Assembly: GCA_026770585.1 (NCBI GenBank)
Contig: MU647395.1
Coordinates: forward strand, 68,223 to 98,557
Origin: Baffinella frigidus
Taxonomy: Eukaryota; Cryptophyceae; Cryptomonadales; Baffinellaceae
Length of the DNA: 30,335 bases
Direction of reading: 5' to 3'
In this document: in pieces, positions 15,686-23,276 of the stretch
Position numbering within the stretch: position 1 is the stretch's first letter
Layout of the letters: every line of letters begins with the position of its first letter
The notes under the pieces: generated by a model
What the model saw: the letters and a program-made list of their open reading frames with translations, nothing else
Told to the model about the DNA's origin: nothing
The model's database searches: none
Made by a program: the position numbers and the translations under genes

Positions 15686-17196
15686 TCACTTCGGGTGCGC
15701 ATGAGACTTGGCCCTTGAGCTTCTATTATCAAGTTGACATGCCGGGTTTGCGGTACAAACCCGTCAACTTTGGAGATGAAAAGAGCCCGGGCTCATCAAA
15801 TTGGTGAGCCCAAATAGACTGAGAAATTTGGCAAGCCCAAATAGACTGAGAAATTTGGTGAGCCCAAAATATACTGAGAAATTTGGTGATACCAAATAGA
15901 CTCAGAAATTTGGTGAGCCGAAAAAGCGTGAGACAGAGGTATTGTAGATTTCGGCTTGGCGCGGAATTCACTTCGGGTCGGGGGATCGAGAAAATCGAAA
16001 CAATTGCGATCATTTTCACGTCCATCTAAAGTTTTATGCTATCTTACGCATGGATTTGATGACAAGATCGCGACCCCACCCGTAAAATACACCTTTTCGA
16101 TTCAACTTCACTTTTTTTTGTTCCCCGATGTCCCGACTTGATCTCCCAAAATTCCGCGCTAAGCCGAAATCTACAATAGGAGACCTGATGACCGCGGCGC
16201 GTTCGCGCTTGTCCTCCACCACCGCTGCCGCCTCCCCCGCCTGTCATCGTTTCGGGCTTAGGGTTAGGGGTTTAGGGTTTAGGGTTTAGGGTTTAAGGTT
16301 TGGGGTGAGGGTTCAGGGTTTAGGGTTTCGGGTTTAGGGTTCAGGGTGTAGGGTTTCGTTTAGGGTTTAGGGCGTAGGTTTTAGGGTGTAGGGTTTAGGT
16401 GTTAGGGTGTGGAGCGCTAGTTCGAGTGCCCCTGCGAGCGGCAGGCATGACCCCCCCCCGCGCCTCTCCCGCCTGACATGAAGTCGGAGTTCCCGAAACG
16501 GTTGGTGTTCCCCAACCTACCCACAATAACGCCCGCGCGCGCGAGCACAGCACCGTGTGTCATGTGCTCTCCCTCCTTGGCGTGTGCTTTGCCTTCGGCA
16601 CAACAGGCTCCAACGCGCGGCTCGCGCTCTGGGGACACTCCGGGTATCCTACACGGGACTGTGTCCCCCCGAGGTGCATGCTCGCGGGATGAAGGTGCTT
16701 CCGGGTGCAAGGCGTGGGGTTGGTCGGGGGAGGGGTGAGACCGCGGTTTCTGCAACGACCGCAGCGGCTTCCTCCTCCCTGCCAACGCTGGAAGGGTCAG
16801 ATTTTGACAACATCCAGAGGTTGTTTTCGCGCGCTGACTGCACGTTTGTTTGTTTGTCACATCTTGGGGGTTCGATCTGACAGCGGGGGGGGGGGCTTCG
16901 GGTTGAGGGTTCACCCTAAACCCTGAACCGTACACCATAAATTGAGAGTCGAGGGTCAAGAGTCGAGCGTAGAGCTTTGACCTATGAATCGTTGGCTCCG
17001 CCGCACGGGTGTGTTCCAGCCGGGCGAATGCCCAGCAGCCCGCCTCGGGACATTGTCACCTTGCCATAGTCCAGTTCTCCCTTAGCTTGAGTACTTGGTG
17101 TGTTCAAGTAACAGTAATTTCTTTCGCATTTACCAGCTCGATGAAGTGTCTCTCGCGTGCCAGCCGCAAAGGTGTGCAGCATGGCTGCTCAGAACA
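15686..17196 (-). CDS. C-terminal exons of a charged, alanine-rich protein
   Basis: Exons in coding order: 17196-17134 (CCTPLRLARERHFIEL), 16837-16742 (SARENNLWMLSKSDPSS, then VGREEEAAAVVAETA), 16240-16185 (AGEAAAVVEDKRERAAVI), 15722-15686 (SSRAKSHAHPK, TGA). Junction phases are 0/0, 0/0 and 2/1. The helix AAAVVAETA|AGEAAAVVEDK continues smoothly across a junction. Donors are GTAAAT, GTCTCA and GTCTCC. The last intron contains MITE-C and MITE-B copy 5 in tandem. No domain is recognised; the product looks helical with a basic tail. The last 37-nt exon is the least certain, as its acceptor (AATAG) comes from the truncated edge of MITE-B. Confidence 0.5.
15728..15939 (-). mobile_element. MITE-B copy 5 with internally amplified end
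   Basis: The family core TCAAGTTGACATGC ... CCGTCAACTTTGGAG is present. The terminal unit AAATTTGGTGAGCCCAAATAGACTGAG is repeated about five times before GAGACAGAGG at 15939. The opposite end (the CTCTGCCTCA side) is missing. Confidence 0.8.
15940..16178. mobile_element. MITE-C, inserted at TA beside MITE-B
   Basis: 29-bp terminal inverted repeats with one mismatch (TATTGTAGATTTCGGCTTRG at 15940, mirrored to 16178). TA at both ends fits a Tc1/mariner-type (Stowaway-like) target duplication. The AT-rich interior has no frame. Removing it restores GTCTCCTA-CCTCTGTC, the usual donor-to-MITE-B junction. Confidence 0.85.
16257..16412 (-). repeat. Telomere-like array
   Basis: TTTAGGG with GTGTAGGG and TTTCGGG variants, in the intron between exons 16837-16742 and 16240-16185. 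Confidence 0.9.
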
Positions 17197-17389
17197 CTGC
17201 ACTTGCAATTAGTGGTGGGTGAGAGCGGAAGAGAAGACACTCCCTACTCTCCTGCCATACAATGGTGATGATACAGATCCATTAAGTTGAGACGGCACTC
17301 AAAATTGGCAAATAACTGGCTACGTATAATCGCTAAGAGGACCTCACAGGTGGTCCACTATCAGGTGGGAGGGTGGGGGACCGCTGGAG

Positions 17390-17552
17390 GGTTTAGGGTT
17401 TAGGGTTTAGGGTTTAGGGTTTAGGGTTTAGGGTTTAGGGTTCAGGATCTAGTGTTCAGGGTTCAGGGTTTCAGTTTTCGGTCTTCGTGTTTCGTGTTTC
17501 GTGTTTCGTGTTTCGTGTTTCGGGGTTCGGGTTGAGGGTTGTGGATTCGGAC
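17390..17552 (-). repeat. Telomere-like array with TTTCGTG patch
   Basis: Perfect TTTAGGG run at 17391-17441, then GTTTCGT repeats at 17484-17523. On the minus strand it follows donor GTCCGAATCC of exon 17614-17553. Confidence 0.9.
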
Positions 17553-17614
17553 CGCTGTTGCGCCGAGAGCGAGAGCAGCTTCTCGCCCCGCGCCATCGCT
17601 CCCTCCATCGCCCC
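17553..17614 (-). CDS. Candidate exon, helical
   Basis: Strong acceptor (CGTTTTCCCCACCTGACAG) and a frame reading AMEGAMARGEKLLSLSAQQ, almost every codon ending in G/C, donor CAGCG|GTCCGA. The RGEKL motif is reminiscent of the longin/R-SNARE core, but one short exon cannot establish that. Phases are 0 in, 2 out. Plus-strand frames across 17449-17952 are also open, with poorer splice context. Confidence 0.4.
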
Positions 17615-17965
17615 CTGTCAGGTGGGGAAAACGGGGGTTTATAAAGTTTCAAACGCGACCGCCACGAGCCAGAGGGCGAGGTGAGACAAGACGTAAGGGC
17701 CAGCCCAGGGCCAGCCCGGGTGCGGGGGAGGAGCGCGTGATTTCCCACTCTATTCCCATGTGCCTTTGTATTCTGGCCGCGCTCAGCGGGGCTAAAGACT
17801 AGCTCTGTCCCAGGGGGGTTACATCCTGCGCACGCATCGCAGAGCGCGACCGCGGGGAGGGAAGGGGATATGCGGCATGCCACACGCCCGAGTGTCCCAG
17901 CACCGCGTGAGAACGCAGAGCCGCGGCAAGCCTTGCGGGCGCCCTCGCGCAACGGACACCTGCTA

Positions 17966-18225
17966 GCTCGGCCTCACTCGGGTTCACCGACTATTCTCAA
18001 GTTGACGTGCTGGGTCTGCGGTACAAATCCGTCAACTTCGGAGCGGGAAAGAGCCCAGGCTCACCCAGTTGGTGAGAGGTGAGGCCAAATCCGCTCTCTG
18101 GTGGGATGGGTACACTTTGAAGGGTTTAAAAGATTTGTACCTCAACCCAGGTCCGCAATCCAGATCTGGACTTTTAAAATGTTGCGTGCCCGCTTGAGTG
18201 CGGTACTGAGACAGAGGTAGATAAC
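17966..18225 (-). mobile_element. MITE-B copy 6 carrying an insertion
   Basis: Left part canonical (CTCGGCCTCACTCGGGTTCA, core to about 18080). Then about 115 bp of foreign sequence with TTTAAAAG/CTTTTAAA arms, then the right end ACTGAGACAGAGG at 18217. On the minus strand it starts 8 bases after donor CTGCAG|GTTATC. Confidence 0.7.
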
Positions 18226-18276
18226 CTGCAGGGCCTCGGCGTCGGAAGCGAGTGCCTCCAAGTCGGCCACGAGCGC
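18226..18276 (-). CDS. Duplicated exon, copy 2 (coiled-coil/helical)
   Basis: 17 codons: ALVADLEALASDAEALQ, phase 0/0, donor CAG|GTTATC. Compare copy 1 at 18447-18366. The two exons differ in length at the 5' side only. Confidence 0.45.
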
Positions 18277-18365
18277 CTTGTCAGGACATAGTCAGGACGA
18301 GCCCGCCTCGGGCCGTTACGTCGACTGTACTCGGGGTAAGCTCCTGTAAGGGATGGGCTCATAAC

Positions 18366-18447
18366 CTGAAGGGCCTCGGCGTCGGAGGCGAGGGCGGTGA
18401 AGTCGGCCACGAGCGCCAGCACCTTGGCTTTCATCGCGGCCCCGTAC
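18366..18447 (-). CDS. Duplicated exon, copy 1 (coiled-coil/helical)
   Basis: Acceptor GTGCAAACAG, then YGAAMKAKVLALVADFTAL and ASDAEALQ, donor CAG|GTTATG. Third positions are essentially all G/C. The sequence after the 5' third is nearly the same as copy 2. Likely a heptad-type helix in a protein I cannot name. The lead base (phase 1) differs from copy 2. Confidence 0.5.
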
Positions 18448-18605
18448 CTGTTTGCACCCAACAATGATGAAATTTACTGGACACCCATAAAATATCGCGC
18501 GAGCCACTAGGGGCAGGTGAAAAGACTACCACGTACAAGCTACCTACGATCGAGAGAACCGAAGAATGCATCCGCTCGCCATCAGCCCCCCCCACACACT
18601 GTGTA

Positions 18606-18738
18606 GCTCTGCCTCACTCGGGTTGACCGACTACTCTCAAGTTGACGTTCTGGTTGTGTGGTACACACCCGTCAACTTTGGAGCGGCAAAGGACCCGGTG
18701 CCACGAAATAGGTGAGACCGAATCGAAAGAGACGGAGC
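18606..18738 (+). mobile_element. MITE-B copy 7
   Basis: TAGCTCTGCCTCACTCGGG ... GAGACGGAGCTA, with 10-bp imperfect terminal inverted repeats and the usual core. No flanking exon could be defined. Confidence 0.75.
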
Positions 18739-19582
18739 TAGACTGCCATGGCAGCCTCGCACGGCCGTCGGAGCATGTCATGTTCCATATCACCGTTTGG
18801 CTGATAAACTGATAACGTCGGCAGCTGATATAACAACTCTAGAGCATCACAGGCCCAAAGATGCGTGTTTCCGTGATGCGTGAGACCCTCTCATCCACCG
18901 CGTCCGAGCCTCTCGTGCACAGCGAACCGCGAGAGCAAAACGAAGTTCGAGCACCCAGGGATGCACCGCGCTCACATTCGAGCCACGCCGTTCCTCCCCA
19001 GGGGGGGTCCTAGCCTCGGGCTGGGAAACGCTGTGGGGCTGGCAGCGTTGGTCAGGTTTTTCCACCGCCTAGACGGTTCTGCCTAATCCGCCTACGGAAG
19101 GGCAAGGTGTCCGGCTATGGCGTGATTGGAACAATCCTAAACGTTGTAAAGGTACCGAGGCAAGCTGGCTGATATTTGCTGATAAGTCCTGTCCGTACTA
19201 TAAATGCTATTGGAGATACGTAATTTCATTCGGGGCGGGGCGGGGGCAGACGTCTGGAGGTCGGGATCAGGCTCCTCGGCCTTCTTTTGCATGCCTTGCA
19301 CCTTCGCACGCAACCCTGCCACCCTGCCCATGGGATACAAATTTGTTCAAATTCGTCGTCTACCCTGTTGAGGGGACTCGCAGGACAGGACAAGGGGATC
19401 CTTCAAACACTTACGCTGGTCTCCGGCGCTGTTCAAATTATGCCTTTTGTTTAGGGGACTGCTAGGACAGGAAAGTCTGGGTTCGTTGAACTCTTGCTGG
19501 TGTCCTCGTGAGATGCTGAAAACACAGAATGGCTGCAGATCGCAGCTTGCAACTTGTGAGAGACGGCAACCGTACCGAGCAC
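18739..19582. other. No firm gene; tandem duplication near 19370-19515
   Basis: A ~80-bp unit starting GTTNAGGGGACT and containing AGGACAGGA occurs at 19368 and 19449. On the minus strand it gives CCAGCGTAAGTG, a consensus donor, after a possible 14-nt exon, but I cannot support the exon. Frames on 18847-19086 are open on both strands. Confidence 0.4.
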
Positions 19583-19771
19583 CACACGGGCAGAATATTG
19601 CGTGGCTCCGCAAGGGTACATCCGTGTCATGGGGGCGGACCGAGCGAGGGCGGGGGCGAGCTCGGAATGGGCGCGGATAGAAGTCGCGGCATCGGAGAGC
19701 GCAGCTGCCTGGAGCGCGGCGTCCTGCCACTGCGTGAGGATGGCGCGGATCGACAGCACCTCCTCCGACGC
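19583..19771 (-). CDS. Candidate exon of a helical protein, function unknown
   Basis: 63 codons from CCCCGCCAG|GCG to CGTGTG|GTGCTC, phase 0/0. Contains ASEEVLSIRAILTQWQDA and ALQAAALSDAATSIRAHSEL, strongly amphipathic and with heavy G/C third positions. Earlier GT options exist two to three codons upstream. No family recognised. Confidence 0.5.
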
Positions 19772-19828
19772 CTGGCGGGGCAGGATTCAGCGGCACTACC
19801 TCTATGACCGGCTGCGTGTCGCGGCCTT

Positions 19829-20302
19829 TTACAAGACACAGATCGACAACTTCGTTGGCATTTGATAGTTCAGGCACCTTCCCCCCTTGCACCCGCGGAA
19901 TCGTGGTCTGGTAGGGCTGTCTGGTGTTGATGGACTGGGCGTGGCGAAATACGCGCGCTGGCTGGCCATGCACGCTATCCTTTCCTCGAAATCCTCTCGC
20001 TTTTCCCCCGGTCCGCGAGAGGCAGTCGCGCGGGAGATACACCTATGACCCTGTGAGAGGGGATCCGAGAGACGAGACAGGAAGACGGGGCAGGGAGAAT
20101 GTTCCTGTTTGTAGGCAGGACCCTTGGTGGCGGGGCCTGCGGTGGACCCTTGCTGCGCTTCCAGGGCACGCGCGAGCATCGGAGCTCCCAAGAATGTTTT
20201 TTTCACAGGGACAGGTAAAATCTGGGTGATCCGAAGGAAACTCCCTCCCCGACAGGCAGGGAAGGAGGCCCTCAAGTCAAGGTGATCTTGGATGGACGAC
20301 AC
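19829..20302 (-). CDS. Possible coding frame of 157 codons, function unknown
   Basis: An uninterrupted minus-strand frame with segments that look natural (KKTFLGAPMLARALEAQQ; GEKREDFEERIACMASQRA), lying upstream of exon 19771-19583 on the same strand. Codon bias is only moderate, and a splice boundary may truncate it at either end. It could be an upstream exon of the same gene. Confidence 0.3.
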   Translation of the reverse strand: MSSIQDHLDLRASFPACRGGSFLRITQILPVPVKKTFLGAPMLARALEAQQGSTAGPATKGPAYKQEHSPCPVFLSRLSDPLSQGHRCISRATASRGPGEKREDFEERIACMASQRAYFATPSPSTPDSPTRPRFRGCKGGRCLNYQMPTKLSICVL

Positions 20303-20329
20303 GGAATACCTTTACTTCGGTTTCGGGGG

Positions 20330-20590
20330 TTCACACCAGAGCGACCGGCTACACGCCAAGAGAAATATTCGCGTGGCACGAGCTTCTGTACAGCTTCCAG
20401 CTCTCATAACTCATTATTCGCAAGGCAGGCATGCACCGCGTCGTCGCGCGTCGTCGAATCCTTACCCAGAGCCAACGGGATGGCTACACACTACATGCAC
20501 TCGGAGAATTATTCGAAGGCCACGACTCTACTTCCAGCTCTCACAACGCATCATCAGGCCCAGCATCATTCGTGGTTGGCGCATCACACA
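20330..20590 (+). repeat. ~100-bp tandem duplication
   Basis: The segment with ATTCGCGTGGCACGAGCTTC and CTTCCAGCTCTCA near 20365-20410 is repeated, diverged, near 20510-20560. Open frames here follow the duplication. Confidence 0.5.
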
Positions 20591-20592
20591 GT

Positions 20593-20713
20593 TACAGGGG
20601 TACCTCGCTCACAAGAAACGCCCACCCCCCTGGGACCACCGTAGGGCCCTAGGCATGGTCCTACTGTATGGTCCTAGGGGGAGGCTGTTTCTTATGCGCG
20701 AGGCACCCCTGTA
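20593..20713. mobile_element. MITE-A copy 4
   Basis: TACAGGGGTACCTCGCTCAC ... GCGCGAGGCACCCCTGTA, interior with two GGTCCTA blocks. It abuts the related element at 20706-20835 and shares its CCCCTGTA end. Confidence 0.85.
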
Positions 20714-20835
20714 CACGAACACGCACCGCCCCAGGGTCCTGCAGTACATCATGCACATGTAGGGCTTGTCCTAGGAGCATATGACCAAAGTAGGGGCGGT
20801 GCGTGTCCTTATTCGTGAGTACATGTAACCCCTGT
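20706..20835. mobile_element. MITE-A-related element (subfamily A2)
   Basis: Inverted arms GAACACGCACCGCCCC and GGGGCGGTGCGTGTCC, with outer ends CCCCTGTA / TAACCCCTGT. Shares only the terminal bases and overall design with MITE-A. Confidence 0.7.
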
Positions 20836-21063
20836 GGAGGGTAACGTCTCCACCATCGCACCGCAACCAACATTTGTTGTGAGTTTGTCGCGATGGGCCA
20901 CCCCATCGCGCAACGTGCAGCGCCCGAGGCACCGGCGCAGGATTCAACACGCTTCAATCCATCAACTGGTGTGCAAGGATCTGCATCCCTGACACCCCCC
21001 CCTCTTCACCACAAGACCCCCCCCCACCCCCCCGCGTCTACGCTCTGCACCATCCTCATGCAG

Positions 21064-21441
21064 CGCGAATCACGCCCCACCCTAGGGTCCAGCAGCGGGA
21101 CCGAGCCCGGGCCGAAACCAAGCGCCGCAAGCCCGTTCGTCTGCTCGAAAGCAGCTCCTCTCCCCGAAAGCAGCTCACGGAGACCGCTTACAAGAAGGTG
21201 GCCTGTGGGGAGGAAGCAGCGTCAGTGGGCAGGCGTGCATTGCTGGGTGTCGAGTACAGGGGTACCTCGCTCATAAGAAAGCGCCCCCCCCACTAGGACC
21301 ACCATAGGGCCGTAGGCATAGCCATACTGAAGGGTTCTAGGAGGAGGCGCTTTCGTATGAGTGAGGTACACCTGTAGAGCGGGGTCTGTCACAGTGGCCG
21401 CGTCGCAGAGTGGGTGCCCCCGCATAACATGTACCTCTTAA
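21064..21441 (+). CDS. Two-exon coding segment with a MITE-A intron
   Basis: Exon 21064-21253 follows CACCATCCTCATGCAG and reads 62 codons including QQRDRARAETKRRKPVRLL and AYKKVACGEEAASVGRRAL. The intron 21254-21377 is one MITE-A (GTACAGGGG...CACCTGTAG). The second exon from 21378 reads AGSVTVAASQSGCPR and reaches TAA at 21439, or splices earlier at ACAT|GTACCT. Phases join 2/1. The first exon is basic and might be a nuclear or RNA-binding tail; no family recognised. Another frame over 20893-21276 has a plausible ATG but runs into MITE sequence and has a less natural composition. Confidence 0.5.
21254..21377 (+). mobile_element. MITE-A copy 3, coincident with an intron
   Basis: 124 bp, terminal inverted repeats GTACAGGGGTACCTCGCTCA and its mirrored end TGAGGTACACCTGTAG. 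The first GT and last AG serve as splice sites between two in-phase coding stretches. Confidence 0.75.
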
Positions 21442-21726
21442 CTTTTGGTATTGGAACCATCTTCAAGTCGAGCCCTTCTTTCCAGAAAGTCGGTTGTGAG
21501 GGAAGAGGTAGAGGTTATCAGGGGGCACCCACCAAGATCGCACCAGGGGCGCGGGGCATGGGCATGATTGGCGTGATACGGTGGCAACCGCGGCAGATGG
21601 GATCGCAAAACCACGTTCGAGGTTGCGAGGGCGGGCGGAATGCTGCACTCAGCGCGAGGCGGGCAGAATGCTGCATGTTGCACGACCCTCTACACGGCGG
21701 ACCTCCCTGCAACTCCGCTCCGCGCC
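21442..21726. other. No supported gene
   Basis: A direct repeat of CGGGCGGAATGCTGCA / CGGGCAGAATGCTGCA lies at about 21635-21675. Frames on both strands are open by composition. Confidence 0.4.
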
Positions 21727-21848
21727 CTTACAGGGGTACCTCGCTCATAAGAAACCGCCCCCCCCTAGGACCCTGCAGTAGGCCTATGCCTCGGGCCCTG
21801 TGGTGGTCCTCGGGAGGTGGGCTTTCTTATGAGCGAGGTACCCCAGTA
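21727..21848. mobile_element. MITE-A copy 2, best preserved
   Basis: About 24-bp terminal inverted repeats (ACAGGGGTACCTCGCTCATA / TATGAGCGAGGTACCCC), CCCCCCTAGGACC and GGTCCTCGGGAGG inside. The length is about 120 bp with no coding capacity. The CAGGGG end recalls hAT elements, but I do not see an 8-bp target duplication; TA or TTA flanks are seen instead. Confidence 0.85.
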
Positions 21849-22024
21849 CTGCGGAGGGGGGGCTCTCTTCGGGCGACCAGTGTGGAATTGTGAGAAAGAG
21901 GCGTGGGCAGTACCGGGGCCGCGTAGGCGCCCGAATCGCCGATGTACTGCGGCGAGAGCCAGTCGATCTGTGAGAAGAGGACACCACGTCAGAGGAAACC
22001 AGGGTCAGCCGCCACCATGCCTGC

Positions 22025-22878
22025 TCAGATTGCTGTGCAGAGGAGCGCAGGCAGCCCCGATGCACCATCCCCATCCCAAAAGATCGAGATGGAAAAGGCG
22101 GATGCGTCAGTGGATGGTGCGAGTCCGACTGTATCGATGCAGGCTCGTGCCAGAGCGAGTGCGAGCGGATGGGGGAAAGGCAATGATTGAAGAGCCCCTT
22201 TCATCTGTCTACAAGGAGCTTTCTGGAAAGAAGGAGTGCGAAGGTGAAGAGATGGTAGAAGGGGCGGGAAGGGGGATATGTTACCTTGCGGCCGTTGCCC
22301 TGGATGGGGGCGTCGGGGCAGCTGGTGACGGGGCCCATGTCCTGCAGGGGGCAAGGGTTGAGTGGCCAAAACGCGCAACGCCAGGTACTGTACCTGCCGC
22401 TAGCGTGCCCCCTCCGCCAAGGGCGTGGCTCCGCTGCAGCCACAACCCCTCCGTGAACCTGCCCTACCCAATCATTGCGCCGCACCATCCACCGCGCGAG
22501 AGCTTCCTGTGAAGCGCTCCCGCCGGCGACGCGGCCCAGCTGCGTTCGGCGGCTGCACGGCCAGTGCCAGGACGGGAAGCAGCAGAGCAGAAGCGCTGGG
22601 TCTCGCACAGGGTTCTCCCGGCAACAGAGCGCTCGATCGCTGCGTGGAATCCGCGCCGTGCGTAGGCTCTCTGCGGCACACAGAGCGTGCACAGAGCAAG
22701 CGCCCCTCCTGCCCTCCGCCCGGCAGCTGACCGCATCCCCCTGCCCCTGCCGGGAGCACCCGCTGCGAAACGCCGAGGGATGGCGGCAGGGCGGGGACCT
22801 CGTCGGTGTTGCCGGTGCGGGTGCAGCCCATCACGCCGGACACGAAGCCGTAGGGGAGCATGGTCATGAGCATGGTTG
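22025..22878 (-). CDS. Three-exon gene (3' part), function unknown
   Basis: Exons in coding order: 22878-22799 (MLMTMLPYGFVSGVMGCTRT then GNTDE), 22341-22285 (DMGPVTSCPDAPIQGNGRK), 22222-22025 (KAPCRQMKGALQSL ... to TGA). Phases are 0/0 and 0/0. The first two have essentially all third positions G/C and textbook boundaries (CACCTCACAG, GAG|GTCCCC; CCCCTGCAG, AAG|GTAACA). The third follows CGCACTCCTTCTTTCCAG but has weaker bias, and the plus strand there also offers an ATG in GCCGCCACCATGC context (22017). The first exon is hydrophobic and may be a membrane segment; two cysteines and GNTDED follow. No family recognised. The gene is divergent from the PPR-like gene at 23277. Confidence 0.5.
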
Positions 22879-23276
22879 CTGTGAGGTGGGGACACGGTTT
22901 GAGGTTGGGGCACACGGTTCTGAGGTCGAGACCCAGAGTTCTGAGGCACCGGGCAGCATAGGAAAGCACATGGCAGCACAGGGCAACACAGGGCAGCTCA
23001 ATTAGGTAGGGGCACACAATTCCAGACCGCGGGACACACGGTTCTGACCTTTCGATGTGGATTTTCTGACGCGAAAGTTGACTAGAAAATAGCACCTCGA
23101 ATTTACAAAATTGAATTTTAGATGGTCAAAAGATTTGTTATTTTGAAAAATCAGGTTTTGCATCAGATTTTTCATGGTCAAAAGAATTTGGGGGGAGGGT
23201 GATCGGAATCTTCTCCCGTGCTGGCACACACGCGATTGACGCACGACTGCACCGCGGGCAGGACCGAACGCTCACC
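22879..23276. other. Spacer between divergent genes
   Basis: Left part: short repeats of GGGCANCACAGGGCA / GGTTCTGAGGTNG type (22885-23045), which on minus form a pyrimidine-rich intron end. Right part (23060-23190): the most AT-rich stretch nearby, with GGTCAAAAGATTTG / GGTCAAAAGAATTTG repeats. It would be a natural place for a shared promoter, but no defined motif is seen. Confidence 0.4.

Noticed and set aside
21942-22190. Plus-strand frame starting in a consensus ATG context (GCCGCCACCATGC)
   Set aside because: The minus-strand exon 22222-22025 has a strong acceptor and joins two excellent exons in phase. The plus frame has no splice or repeat support, but it remains possible.
22464-23095. 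207-codon minus-strand frame
   Set aside because: Only its part at 22878-22799 has splice sites and strong codon bias. The rest is open because of high GC and repeats.
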